Positions 26,788 through 36,641 are shown, counted from the first letter of the stretch. The stretch is 62,949 bases of DNA from an uncultured Anaerotruncus sp. (GCA_910586875.1 CAJUJI010000001.1:1-62949), one strand, 5' to 3'. Numbers and translations: made by a program. Notes: generated from the letters alone by a model not told the origin.

Positions 26788-27225
26788 CTATTTACCAATC
26801 TCCAAAGCTCGGAGCGCCAACGCTTTCACAATCGAAAGCGCCGTCAAATTCGCGTCATACGCATTGCTCGCCGCCATCAAATCAATTCGCTCCTCTGTCA
26901 GGTCAACATTCGGGTACATCACATACCCATCCTCGTTCGCGTCCGGATGGGACGGGTCAAACACCGGCCGGAAATCCCGCTGGCTTTCGACCACCTCGGT
27001 GACACGCACGCCGCCACGCTCGACCTTGAGCTGCTCATCCTTGAGCACCGAGCCAAAGCTCAACCCACGCTCTTGGAAAATCACCTGCTTACGGCGGTAT
27101 GGTTCTCCCTCTGGTGTACGGGTGGTTTGGGAATTGGAGATGTTCTGCAAAATCATATCCATGCGGAACCGCTCAGCCGTCAGACTGGATCCGACAATTC
27201 CCATTGTATTCATAAAGGATGACAT
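26788..27225 (-). CDS. flgC: FlgC, proximal rod protein
   Basis: 145 residues with the rod signature RFRMDMILQNISNSQTTRTPEGEPYRRK and the C-terminal axial helix (VDLTEERIDLMAASNAYDANLTAL). It follows flgB by 19 bases. Its stop codon borders the hairpin train rather than fliE, which is unusual. Confidence 0.96.
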   Translation of the reverse strand: MSSFMNTMGIVGSSLTAERFRMDMILQNISNSQTTRTPEGEPYRRKQVIFQERGLSFGSVLKDEQLKVERGGVRVTEVVESQRDFRPVFDPSHPDANEDGYVMYPNVDLTEERIDLMAASNAYDANLTALSIVKALALRALEIGK

Positions 27226-27244
27226 TGAAACCCCTCCTCAGTGA

Positions 27245-27610
27245 TTATTTAGCCGCCTGTTCCAGTATGTAATTTAGGTTGGTGAACTGGCCGCCGATCT
27301 TTTCATAAAGGTAAAGTGTCTCCACATAGTTGCGATACAGCTCCATGCTCTCAACATCCGAATCGACATTATTGCCATCAGGACGCATCTCGGTTGCCTC
27401 GTCGGTCCAGACCTTTGCCTTGAAATCGAATTTACCTCTGCCGGTGCGCCGGGTTGTCTCACTCAGCACATCCTCAAACGAAATCTTTTTCGCTTTAAAG
27501 TTCGGCGTTTCGTAGTTCGCCAGATTGTGCAAAATTACCTTCTGCTCAATTCCCAGCCCATTCAAGCGGCTTTGCATCGCCTGAAATGCCAACGAGTCTA
27601 AAATCATCAT
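27245..27610 (-). CDS. flgB: FlgB, proximal rod protein
   Basis: 121 residues with the FlgB N-terminal motif QKVILHNLANYETPNFKAK and the C-terminal MELYRNYVETLYLYEKIGGQ helix. It forms the first rod layer on FliE. It lies 15 bases after the sortase gene, so the rod genes probably share a transcript with the sortase and its large partner. Confidence 0.95.
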   Translation of the reverse strand: MMILDSLAFQAMQSRLNGLGIEQKVILHNLANYETPNFKAKKISFEDVLSETTRRTGRGKFDFKAKVWTDEATEMRPDGNNVDSDVESMELYRNYVETLYLYEKIGGQFTNLNYILEQAAK

Positions 27611-27625
27611 GCTGCTTCCCTCCGT

Positions 27626-28474
27626 CTATTTTACTGTAATTTCAGCAGTTTCCTCCAAAACGGCATCCTCTGCCACCAGCTTTGCCATAATCACAAAGCG
27701 ATGGCTAGTGTCCTCCCTGCCAAACTTGATGGTGCAGGTGGATAAGGTCAAAATTTTGTCCTCTGGCCCGACCGTTACCCCGTAATCATAAATCGACTGC
27801 GCCTTTGCATCCTCCGCCAGCGCGACGAGCTGTGCACCGGTCAGATTGGTATTGATATAATCCATCTCAACCGACGGATAAAACACCGCAAATACCTGCC
27901 AGTCCATAAAGTCTTCCATTGTTGAAAACTCTATATATGGGGTACTGCGCGCAAACGCAGGATCGGTAAAGCGGAACAACTGGGAAAAGCGCGGTCCATC
28001 CGGATTATCCTGCAAATCGCTGTGCCCGTAAATCACCGTATTCGGCCCCATCTCCTCACGCTTGCCAATCCAGCTGGCGTAATCTGCAAAATAGCAGCCA
28101 TAAATATCCGGCTGTTTGCGCTCGGTCAGGCGCAGATAGTAATTGTTATCAAACGATTGCAGCACACTGTTGTTAATCTCCGTACCCGGCACCCGCAGCC
28201 ATCCAACGGTATCGGGATTCTGGCGGTACTCATAATCGAGTGCCTCCAACATCTCCGCGCCGCTTTGTACCCGCTTATAAATGCCCAAATTCGGCTGTTG
28301 ACCCGCCTGTGTGTCGGATGCGTCCTGACTGGACACATCCTCCTGCGGCGTCTGCTGCGAGGCAGGCTTTTTTTGCAGCGCTGGAAGCACCACCTCTTTG
28401 GTGAGAATGGTACCTCCAGCCACCAGTCCGCCCAACAGCAGCAAAATGAACAGGGTCAGAAGAAATTTTTTCAT
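27626..28474 (-). CDS. srtB: class B sortase
   Basis: 282 residues. An N-terminal membrane anchor (FLLTLFILLLLGGLVAGG) is followed by a Gln/Asp/Pro-rich linker and the class B catalytic domain: NPDTVGWLRVPGTEI, H151 in VIYGHSD, C247 in TLSTCT and R259. All three catalytic residues are present. Class B enzymes cleave NPxTN/G-type motifs and attach the protein to the cell wall. The gene begins three bases after the stop codon of the 1571-residue gene, whose last codons supply its AAAGGA site. This strongly suggests that gene product is the substrate. Confidence 0.93.
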   Translation of the reverse strand: MKKFLLTLFILLLLGGLVAGGTILTKEVVLPALQKKPASQQTPQEDVSSQDASDTQAGQQPNLGIYKRVQSGAEMLEALDYEYRQNPDTVGWLRVPGTEINNSVLQSFDNNYYLRLTERKQPDIYGCYFADYASWIGKREEMGPNTVIYGHSDLQDNPDGPRFSQLFRFTDPAFARSTPYIEFSTMEDFMDWQVFAVFYPSVEMDYINTNLTGAQLVALAEDAKAQSIYDYGVTVGPEDKILTLSTCTIKFGREDTSHRFVIMAKLVAEDAVLEETAEITVK

Positions 28475-28477
28475 GCA

Positions 28478-31400
28478 CTATCCTTTCACACCAGTACCAG
28501 GATTGATCTTCCTGCTGTCTCCAACGGTGTTTAGGAACTCATCCTCCCCTACAAATGAACCGTCCTCCCGCAGCTCGGAGCCGATAATCCGGTGCCGTAG
28601 CGTCGCGATATAGGTAGAAAGGTGATCAATCTGTACGGTGAAGGTCCCTTGCGAATTGGTGCGCAGCTTGCCGTAATAGTCGATCCGCTCACGCTCCTCA
28701 TTGTGGTAATGCCAATACATGGTGTCGTTGCGGTAACGCCCGCCTAAGCTCAGATGCAGGGTGGCAGGAGCCGGCAGCGAACCATGCCCTTCAAAATAGA
28801 CCATAACCATCCGGTTTTTCAGGTCACTATTGCCGCTGCTCTTGTTCACAAGTTTCATAATATCATCTTTTTTCGGAGATGTAAAGGACATTCTAAAGTC
28901 AAACACTTCCTTTTGTGGCACAATTCGCTTAATGTCCTCCGCCTTCATTTCAATCGAGTAGTCGTTCCCCTGGAAGATGATGGTTTTTTCCGGGTAGTTG
29001 CGCAGCTCATTGAAAACGCTTGCTCCAACGCGTGGATACTCGTCAATCATGACGGTGATGATATCACCATAGCTCTCGTAATCGATATCCTCCGACTCCA
29101 ACTGCTCAAGCGTGAGCATGTTGTCCTCCTCGTTGCGGTACACTGTGACATTATATTCTTTTGTCACCTTTCCGTCACTAGAGGTTACCTCTACTGTAAA
29201 GGTGTTCTCTCCGTCCTGAATTGCTGCGGCATATTTTCCCTTTTTATCCCCAATTTCCCTGGTGCCGGCAAACACCTTAAAGGTTGCTAACTTCTCATCC
29301 GTTTTGGGGATGATTTCCACCGAATAGGTATCTTCTGTCACCGCTACAATATAGTCGGTCACCGACGGCTGGAACTTAGGCTCCATCACGCCATAGTTAA
29401 CCTTGAGGCTCTTCAAATCCGCATTGTCATTTTTCTCAATCAGATTTTCATTGCGGAAGGTCACGCTATAGGTGTTCGTAGTCACCCCATCCTGTGCGGT
29501 TACAACGATATCAATGGTGGTTTCAATGTCGATCAGCTCGATCAGCTCGGAGGCCGAACCGCTCGCGACCGCCTGGCCATTGACCATAATGGTAGCCTTC
29601 TCGTGGTTGGCAGTGGGTGTAATCACAACTCCATTCGAGCCTTCCGGAACGACCGCCGAGTACTTGAAGGTCTTCGAGATGAACAGCGGCGATAATCCAT
29701 CCTCTGTGATGCCGGTAACCACCAGCTTTTTCAGCAGCGCATCATCGCTGGGCGCCTCACGTGTAATATTGACCGTGTAGTCCATCGAATGTCCTGCATT
29801 GCCAAGCTCTTTGACATCCTCTGCGTCCACATGGATGACAAAGGTATTGCGTCCGCCGTTGCTCTGCGAATAATCCAAATCGTACAGCCGCGAGGTCTCA
29901 CCGCTGGCAATTTTACTGGGCAGCGAACCGAATCCTTCCTTGCGAATGGTGATGGCCGCCCCTTCCTGACTTGCAGTCGGCGTAAAGCTCACCTTTTCGG
30001 TCTCATATGGCACGCTGATATTGTAAACCTGCTCGTTCTTGGTAAAATTAAACGTCTTAATCGGCGCGTTATCCTGGTCGTTCACCTTTAGGTCGCTCAA
30101 GCTTGCGTCGGTGCTGGGCGGCTCGCGCTCCACCGAAACGGTGTAAACGGTCAACCAGTCGATTTCATCCAGCGCGCTCGGATTCTCCCAGCGCTCGGCC
30201 GCCGCCAAAATTTCATCGTCGCTCATCCCATAGCCATGCTCCGAAACCACAATAATTTTAATCGGGTCATTCGGGTAGGTGGTTGTCATGTACTCAATCG
30301 GGATAAACTTCGTGCTCATCGAGCCATCTAACGGCAGATTGATCGTTTTCGGACGGCCGCTGCGCTGACCATACACCGCCATAATCCGGCTGATGGTATC
30401 GTCTTTGGGCTTCATCGCCGCCTTTACCTTATCCACGTTATACTTTACACGCATTGTGTAGGTTGTAACGCTATCTTTAAACGCTGGGGTATAGGTCAAC
30501 TTTCCCTCATCCGCATCCTGGAACTCCAGGCTGCTCGCACCGGACTCCTTGCTCGGGTCCGCACGCTTGATTTTGATGGTGTAAACCTTATCCGCACCTG
30601 CCAGCGGATTCTCTGAAGACGCCTCAGAGGTCACCTGTACCTTTAGTGTATACAGGCCGTCCGCATCCGGTTCCATGCTGCTCATCTGGATATATTCCTT
30701 TGCGCCCAGCATGGTGCGATTGGTTAGTTTCGGGTCGGTTTCCACCTTGGCGTTCGGGTCACTCAGCTGTGGCAGAATATGCAGCCAGTCGGTCTTGTAT
30801 GGCACCTCTACCGTGTAATCTGTCTTGATGGGATCAAACGCCGGATTAAAGCCCTTGCTGTAATCGTTCGTCAGCTCGGAATCGTCCCCGTCATAAATGT
30901 TAATCGCCGTCAAATCTGCATCGGTGCTGGGTGCCTTACGGGTAATTTGCAGCTCATAAATAAGCTGTATATTCGGGTTTTGCGCGGTGGTGCGTATTTC
31001 AATGATCATCGGTGTGTCAGTTTGCAGCTTGATGTCCGAGGACCAGCTGCCCAACCGCAGCATCCCGCCGATAATCTCCCATTCAGGGTTCGGATCGCCG
31101 TTGCCGATCACCCACTGCTGCGCACCGGTGGTATCGCGATAATGGACGCGGTATTCAATATTCCGGTTCGCCTTCGGGTCGTTCAAATCGGGGTCAAACC
31201 GAATCGAGGAGACCGAGAACGGAACGGTAAACTCATATTTGATCTTGCTGGAATCGGCCGGCACAAAGCCATAATCATGCTTTAGGCCGGTGTTGTCCTG
31301 CACATCCAGCACATTCAGCGTCGCATCGTCACTAGGAGAAGTATCTGTAATATCCAACGTTACTTCTTTCTGATAAAGCGGATTCTCCACAAAGCCAGTT

Positions 31401-33193
31401 GGCCCTTCAACAAAGAACCGGAAGGTTAGCTTTGCAGAACCCGCAGCCTTCGCGTGTATTTGCAGCTTGACATCACCTTGTAGCGGCTGCTGTTTCGGAT
31501 TTGTGAGGTCGCTTCCCGCAGTATAAGGCATTCCGTCCGCAAACATCTCTACCAAATCCGGATTGTCAACATCTACAATCACCTTTTCTGCCCAGCCGTT
31601 GCCACCGCCCATGAAAATATTCAAATCATAGCGATATGGAATTGTTGGATTGGTATAGTTCGGCACACCGCCCTGGAATACATCCATTTTTTTAGGCAGC
31701 CGCGGTAACTCTCCCTCCAAAGGCTTTTTATCCTTCTCGTCTCCTGTGCCTTCGGTATAAATCCACTCGGCCTCCTGGGTCACTGCTGGCGGCTGACCGG
31801 TACCATGAATTGTCACTGGGATATACTGGTCATAGGTTCCGTCAACCTTTCCCCCTTTATCCTTGTGCGTAACCGTAACCTTCAAAAAGCCGTGGATATC
31901 GTCTTCCTCCCGGTTGACGATGGTATCCAGCCAATCCTTGTTATTTTTTATCACCAGGATATGTGCTTCATCCGGCTTTTGTCCGCCCTCGATTGCCGCT
32001 ATAATCTCATCTACCGTTGTATCCTCGGTCGGGCTACTATAAAATTCCCAACCCAATTCAAAATTGGTATTATATTGATAAACAGAACTTTTTAGCTGGA
32101 AGCTCTCTGTAATAAAGTCCTTGTTGTCATCCCCCTTGAAGCGGATATAATCCTGATTCCCCTGAGGGCCGTTGTTTGCATCCGTCAAAACCATGCCACT
32201 GATAACCCGCGCCGCAGCCTCCGGACGCATAACCGTCAGCAACAGTGAGTTGGAAACCGGCAACGGCAATGTAATTGTAATTTCCTCATCAATTTGAATG
32301 ACATCATTTGGTGTCACCGGAAGCTGTATATCTTTTGAAGTATCAGTTGGATCTTTCTTACTGATACTAGGGCCCCATACCGAACCATCCTTATTTAAGT
32401 AATTTTTACCATCTGGCTCTTTATAATATTTATAGCCCGGCGAAGGGGTAAAAATAAAGGTACGTTTTGGAATTTCAGTTGAGCCTCCAGTGGCTCCCTT
32501 TTTGGGGGTCAATTCTATTTCAATTTGCTTTCCATCCAAAGATCGTTTTGCTGCAACATCAGCGCCTTTATATCCTGCTAGGCCATCTGTCGCATCAGAT
32601 ACTGTAAATTGTAACGACCCACCTGGTATTCCTACGCCCTCATCCGGAACAAACGATTCTCCTGCTAGACACTTCAATATTAGAGTACCAGTTTGCATAA
32701 TATCCTTTGGGGTTGTCGTAGTTTCAATAGAAGTAAGTGTGCTTCCATCAATCTTCTCCTGCAAATAACCATTACCCTTTTGGCTATAATAATTTCCAGT
32801 AATCGAAACGGTTACTGGCTGCTGATTACTCGGATCCGCAGTTGGAGCCGGATAAGCCGCGTCAACGGTCAACTGACGGGTTTTGTTGGTTGTATTTTCA
32901 ATGGTAATATCCTTTGCCGTTGGCTGATACCCCGGTTGCTCAGTTGTATCAAAGGTAAAATTATTCTCCGGTCTTGCTGCATAGCCTGTTGCGATATCCA
33001 CCAAAACATCAATATTGCCACCGGACACGACCGTAGCACGCTGCGTATCTTTATCCTCGTCATCCGCTCTTTTTACAAAAGCCAAGGTAGCCGCCTGTTC
33101 CTGGGTTACAATTGCACTTGCCGACAGCCCCGCCATGCAGGATGCCGCTATCATAAAGGATAAGCAAAACGCTGTAATTCTTCTCCGATTCAT
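28478..33193 (-). CDS. large secreted protein with cadherin-like beta-sandwich repeats
   Basis: 1571 residues. A signal peptide (first 27 or so residues, MAGLSASA region) is followed by an N-terminal half of beta-rich segments I cannot name. From about residue 620 to 1360 there are six related repeats of the cadherin-like beta-sandwich type, each with a D/N-A-x-L-x-x-L-x-V opening and a Y-x-x-x-V-P middle. A final globular part follows. The very C terminus is NPGTG (N1564-G1568) plus three residues, an NPxTG sortase-B-like motif without the usual hydrophobic anchor. The first third is more AT-rich than the rest. The role is unknown; location and sortase partner suggest a surface or flagellum-associated scaffold. 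Confidence 0.85.
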   Translation of the reverse strand: MNRRRITAFCLSFMIAASCMAGLSASAIVTQEQAATLAFVKRADDEDKDTQRATVVSGGNIDVLVDIATGYAARPENNFTFDTTEQPGYQPTAKDITIENTTNKTRQLTVDAAYPAPTADPSNQQPVTVSITGNYYSQKGNGYLQEKIDGSTLTSIETTTTPKDIMQTGTLILKCLAGESFVPDEGVGIPGGSLQFTVSDATDGLAGYKGADVAAKRSLDGKQIEIELTPKKGATGGSTEIPKRTFIFTPSPGYKYYKEPDGKNYLNKDGSVWGPSISKKDPTDTSKDIQLPVTPNDVIQIDEEITITLPLPVSNSLLLTVMRPEAAARVISGMVLTDANNGPQGNQDYIRFKGDDNKDFITESFQLKSSVYQYNTNFELGWEFYSSPTEDTTVDEIIAAIEGGQKPDEAHILVIKNNKDWLDTIVNREEDDIHGFLKVTVTHKDKGGKVDGTYDQYIPVTIHGTGQPPAVTQEAEWIYTEGTGDEKDKKPLEGELPRLPKKMDVFQGGVPNYTNPTIPYRYDLNIFMGGGNGWAEKVIVDVDNPDLVEMFADGMPYTAGSDLTNPKQQPLQGDVKLQIHAKAAGSAKLTFRFFVEGPTGFVENPLYQKEVTLDITDTSPSDDATLNVLDVQDNTGLKHDYGFVPADSSKIKYEFTVPFSVSSIRFDPDLNDPKANRNIEYRVHYRDTTGAQQWVIGNGDPNPEWEIIGGMLRLGSWSSDIKLQTDTPMIIEIRTTAQNPNIQLIYELQITRKAPSTDADLTAINIYDGDDSELTNDYSKGFNPAFDPIKTDYTVEVPYKTDWLHILPQLSDPNAKVETDPKLTNRTMLGAKEYIQMSSMEPDADGLYTLKVQVTSEASSENPLAGADKVYTIKIKRADPSKESGASSLEFQDADEGKLTYTPAFKDSVTTYTMRVKYNVDKVKAAMKPKDDTISRIMAVYGQRSGRPKTINLPLDGSMSTKFIPIEYMTTTYPNDPIKIIVVSEHGYGMSDDEILAAAERWENPSALDEIDWLTVYTVSVEREPPSTDASLSDLKVNDQDNAPIKTFNFTKNEQVYNISVPYETEKVSFTPTASQEGAAITIRKEGFGSLPSKIASGETSRLYDLDYSQSNGGRNTFVIHVDAEDVKELGNAGHSMDYTVNITREAPSDDALLKKLVVTGITEDGLSPLFISKTFKYSAVVPEGSNGVVITPTANHEKATIMVNGQAVASGSASELIELIDIETTIDIVVTAQDGVTTNTYSVTFRNENLIEKNDNADLKSLKVNYGVMEPKFQPSVTDYIVAVTEDTYSVEIIPKTDEKLATFKVFAGTREIGDKKGKYAAAIQDGENTFTVEVTSSDGKVTKEYNVTVYRNEEDNMLTLEQLESEDIDYESYGDIITVMIDEYPRVGASVFNELRNYPEKTIIFQGNDYSIEMKAEDIKRIVPQKEVFDFRMSFTSPKKDDIMKLVNKSSGNSDLKNRMVMVYFEGHGSLPAPATLHLSLGGRYRNDTMYWHYHNEERERIDYYGKLRTNSQGTFTVQIDHLSTYIATLRHRIIGSELREDGSFVGEDEFLNTVGDSRKINPGTGVKG

Positions 33194-33316
33194 AATCTAC
33201 CTCACAAAATCCCTATAAAATAACAGGGGCAATAAAATGATATACCCTTACATTTTAGGTGTTCGGCACGCACACATAAAACCAAACCGCACCGCTCATA
33301 AAAATTGCGCGAAAAC

Positions 33317-33341
33317 GGCCCTGCGGACATGCCGCAGAGCC
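33317..33341 (-). terminator. hairpin after fliS
   Basis: GGCCCTGCGG (33317-33326) and CCGCAGAGCC (33332-33341) pair over loop ACATG with one G-T. On the minus strand it follows the fliS stop codon and is followed by GTTTTC, a weak U-run. It probably separates fliS from the large secreted protein gene. Confidence 0.55.
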
Positions 33342-33382
33342 ATTTTTCACATGTAGTCCACTCCAGGGACTCCCTTTTCTGC

Positions 33383-33769
33383 TTACTGGCTGCGGGCGTT
33401 GCGGTCAGCCTGAATAAATGCGTCCCGCAACTCCTCTACCATTGGGATGATAACCTCCAACTGGGAGGCCTGCTTTTTCATATTTGCCTGGATTGTCTGT
33501 TCGATAAAGTAATCATATAAGGAGTTCAAATCCGCTGAAACTTTATACTTAAAATCCAAAGTTGCCTTTAGATACCGCAAAATCTGCTGCGACTTTTGCA
33601 GCGCGCGGTTGGTGCCTGCATAATCCTTTTCCCCGATGAATAACACTGCCGCGCTCATTTGCTTGATGGTTTCGTCATACAGCTTAATCAGCATTTCGCC
33701 TTTGGTCATGGTCATGACCGACTGCTGTTGATATTTTTGGTACGGATTTACCGCCACAGATTCCTTCAC
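33383..33769 (-). CDS. fliS: FliS, flagellin export chaperone
   Basis: 128 residues with the FliS opening YQKYQQQSVMTMTKGEMLIKLYDETIKQM and the YFIEQTIQAN middle. It binds the flagellin C terminus before export. It lies 18 bases after fliD, the normal pair. Its presence implies a flagellin gene elsewhere, since none is in the window. Confidence 0.95.
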   Translation of the reverse strand: MKESVAVNPYQKYQQQSVMTMTKGEMLIKLYDETIKQMSAAVLFIGEKDYAGTNRALQKSQQILRYLKATLDFKYKVSADLNSLYDYFIEQTIQANMKKQASQLEVIIPMVEELRDAFIQADRNARSQ

Positions 33770-33787
33770 CTCATTTTTTTAAAGCAA

Positions 33788-36064
33788 TCAATACCCGAAC
33801 TGCTGCGACAACCACGAGCTCTGTGAACTCATCTGCGAGATCATCTTTTCCATCGCATTGAACTTATTCCAGTAACGGGTCTTTTCCAGCTCATAGTTGT
33901 TTTTGAGTGTCTTAATCTTGTCATCAATCTCTTTGAGGCGTTTGTACAAATCGCTGCTGGCCTCGGTTGCACTGCCCTTCATACCCGCAATCTGCACCAA
34001 GCTACCGGTATTTGCGCTGCTGGTGCTGGCTGTCTGGGTCAGAATCTTATCCAGCTTAACGCCCAAACCATCCTCTGAATCGGTGAACAGCTTTGCAACA
34101 TCCTCGGCGTTGCTCTCGATCATGCTGCGCAGCTTCGCCTCGTCGATGACCAGCTTGCCCTTCTGCTCCCACTCTCCGGTTTCGATTCCCAGATTGTACA
34201 GCGCATAGGTCGCGCCTGCGGGTTTCTGATACATCGTGCTACGCATCGACTGCAAGAAGGTGGAAAGCTCGTTATCGTTGCGCAGCAGGCCCTGTTTTGC
34301 CTTCTCCTCCCACGCGGTGATTTCCTTCTCGGTCATTTCCTTCTTTTGCGCATCGGTCAGCGGCGCATACTCACGATAGTTGGTCTCCTCCGAAATCAGC
34401 CCATTGAGCTTGTCGAGGATCTCATTATAGTCCTTCACAAACGACTTGATACCCTCTACAATCTGGTCTGTGTTGCGGGTCACACCGATGTTCTCCACAC
34501 CGCTGGTCTGCGCCTTCAGTCCAATCGTCAGGCCGTCATATTCAATCGTGTTGCTAGTGCGCTCGATTTCCTCGCCGTTAATAATCGCTATCGAGTTCTT
34601 GCCCTCAGAAAAGTCTCCGATACGGCCGCTTCCATCCTGTGCTGTGCCAAACATCTTGCTGAGCAGGTTCCCGCTGCTATCAGACATCTCAATATCAAAG
34701 CCGCTACCGGTGTTGTTCGAGGTGAGCACAAACTTATCGCTGTTTGGCTGATATGCCATTGTAACGCCCGCTTTGCTAGCGTTGACCTTACGAATCATAT
34801 CACCGACGGTCATATCCTTATTGATGGTAATCTGAACGCCATTGATGGAGAAGCTCGCGTTTCCGTCTGCATCCCAGCCAGCATCGCCAAAATACATATC
34901 CAGCGAACCACCCAGCTCCACGCGGTTACTCTGTCCGTTGACAACGCCCAGCTCCTTCTGCAAGGCTTCATTGTTACCGGTAATCATCACCAGGGTGCTA
35001 TCAGACTTTCCTTGCAGCTCAAAGGTAAACTTCCCGGTTGCGGACGGATTTGCCTGAATATTGGTCATCTGTACCGCATCACCGAACGCGCTTTTCAGCG
35101 ACTTATTAAACGCCTCGCCAAATTTTGTAGGATCAATTTCGCCGCTGCCATCGTCCTTGAGAATCTGGTTCATATCCACCTGAATCGATTTCTGGGTCGA
35201 TTTATTCAGCGTCACCTCAACCGTATAATAGCTGCCCGTATCGACCGCCGCGCCACCGGTGAGCTTGCTGCCTCTCTTAGCTGGGGTGTCACCCTGCGCA
35301 GGAGTGATGGTGTAGGTGGACGAGCTCGAACCAGAGGTCAATCCCAAAATTTGCAGACCTGCTGTGCTAGAATTTGCGCCAACTGTGATGGAAACATCAT
35401 CGCTCTCGGTAGTAATTTCAATCTCGTTGTCCTTATTGAGTACCGCCTTCGCTCCGGAGCCATCCAATGCGGTGTTCAAATGGTCAACAATCTCCTGCTG
35501 AGACGGTGGTGGTGTTTTCAGCTCTCCATTGTCTACAAACAGATCCTTGAAATCAACATCAATCTGTTTATTACCGACCACAAGAGAAACCGTTCTGTCC
35601 TGATTGACGGCATTCTCCTTGATTGCCTCCAAATCCAGCTCACCGCTGAGCGTACCGCTTACCTTGTTCGCAGAGGCAACCTTTGCGGCACTTGCAAGCT
35701 GTTTGACCTCGATCGAGGTGTTGCCCACCGACGCGGAGCTGGACGCTACCACACTAAACGCATTGGAGGACGCAACCGCACTCATCGCCTTAAAGAACGA
35801 ATCGCTTAAAAAGTTCGTGCTAGAGCCGCTGCCAAAATATTTTGATTGAAAGTTGTTCAGCTGGGTAATAATCTCTCTGTAAATCTCCTGCTTCCAGACG
35901 GTCTGCTGGCGCAGTTGGTTCTGCTTATCAATTTTCGATTGGGTTCCGGAAAGCAACGCCTCTACCATCGCTTCTGTGTCCATACCAGAAGCCATACCTG
36001 AAAAGCCCTTGTTGCTGCTCGGATTATTTACATAAGAGCTGCTCGAGCTGGAGCTTATATTCAT
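33788..36064 (-). CDS. fliD: FliD, filament cap protein
   Basis: 758 residues, long for FliD. The N-terminal motif KGFSGMASGMDTEAMVEALLS and the coiled C-terminal segment (YKRLKEIDDKIKTLKNNYELEKTRYWNKFNAMEK, in pieces) are clear. The extra length lies in the variable exposed central domains. It caps the filament and may act as adhesin. The first residues are a Ser-rich run before the motif. It follows a chaperone-like gene by about 100 bases and precedes fliS. Confidence 0.95.
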   Translation of the reverse strand: MNISSSSSSSYVNNPSSNKGFSGMASGMDTEAMVEALLSGTQSKIDKQNQLRQQTVWKQEIYREIITQLNNFQSKYFGSGSSTNFLSDSFFKAMSAVASSNAFSVVASSSASVGNTSIEVKQLASAAKVASANKVSGTLSGELDLEAIKENAVNQDRTVSLVVGNKQIDVDFKDLFVDNGELKTPPPSQQEIVDHLNTALDGSGAKAVLNKDNEIEITTESDDVSITVGANSSTAGLQILGLTSGSSSSTYTITPAQGDTPAKRGSKLTGGAAVDTGSYYTVEVTLNKSTQKSIQVDMNQILKDDGSGEIDPTKFGEAFNKSLKSAFGDAVQMTNIQANPSATGKFTFELQGKSDSTLVMITGNNEALQKELGVVNGQSNRVELGGSLDMYFGDAGWDADGNASFSINGVQITINKDMTVGDMIRKVNASKAGVTMAYQPNSDKFVLTSNNTGSGFDIEMSDSSGNLLSKMFGTAQDGSGRIGDFSEGKNSIAIINGEEIERTSNTIEYDGLTIGLKAQTSGVENIGVTRNTDQIVEGIKSFVKDYNEILDKLNGLISEETNYREYAPLTDAQKKEMTEKEITAWEEKAKQGLLRNDNELSTFLQSMRSTMYQKPAGATYALYNLGIETGEWEQKGKLVIDEAKLRSMIESNAEDVAKLFTDSEDGLGVKLDKILTQTASTSSANTGSLVQIAGMKGSATEASSDLYKRLKEIDDKIKTLKNNYELEKTRYWNKFNAMEKMISQMSSQSSWLSQQFGY

Positions 36065-36161
36065 ATAAAAAACCTCCTATACGTCAAAATGTCTCTATTA
36101 AAAATAATCGTACAATCCTGTTAAAACCAAAGTGGTTTTCCGAAAAAAGCTAGCTCAAAAT

Positions 36162-36641
36162 TTACGCATTGCCAAATTGAAATCCCTGCGGATGCTGTTG
36201 TTGCCCCATTCCCCCGTAATAGCGTGCAGCCTGTGCTCCCTGGCCGCGGTTGGCCGACTTAATCTGCTCCAAAACGCTGTCGCGCTCCTGGCACAGCCGC
36301 ATTTCCAGCTGCTGGTCCAAATCCGGCAGCCGGCTGATCACCGCGCGTATTTCTATCGTCTGGTCAAACACCGCTCGCATCGCTGCCGGCAGCGCGCCGC
36401 GCTCACCGTTGGCCCGCACCGCTTGACGCAGCATCGCACCTTCCTCGCCTGCGTCATCACAGACCGCCTTTACCGCTTCATCCAGCCGGTCAATGGCGTG
36501 AATCAACCGCACTCGTTCGCCCATCTGCTCCTCGAGATTGTCGCTGTCGCAAAAGAGCATTTCGTTGGTAATCTGCTCATATTCTAAAAAACGCTGCTTT
36601 TTCTGCTCCAGCAGCTCTGTCAGTTTCGTTTCGTCCCACAT
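36162..36641 (-). CDS. putative flagellar chaperone (FliT/FlgN-like)
   Basis: 159 residues, helical and charged, with no signal. Opening LTELLEQKKQRFLEYEQITNEML, then a second helix with LEMRLCQERDSVLEQIKSANRG and a Gly/Gln-rich tail. This is the helical-hairpin look of FlgN/FliT chaperones, and it is the first gene of the fliD-fliS unit. No firm family motif is visible, so the role is inferred from position and shape. A sigma28-like -10 (GGCGAATA, minus strand at 36680-36673) lies upstream but lacks a matching -35. Confidence 0.55.
   Translation of the reverse strand: MWDETKLTELLEQKKQRFLEYEQITNEMLFCDSDNLEEQMGERVRLIHAIDRLDEAVKAVCDDAGEEGAMLRQAVRANGERGALPAAMRAVFDQTIEIRAVISRLPDLDQQLEMRLCQERDSVLEQIKSANRGQGAQAARYYGGMGQQQHPQGFQFGNA

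Noticed and set aside
26579..27244. 221-codon plus-strand frame across the tandem repeat and flgC
   Set aside because: Antisense to flgC, a certain gene, and begins within the hairpin train.
34346..35809. 487-codon open frame on the plus strand
   Set aside because: Antisense to fliD; basic, low-information sequence with no start signal.
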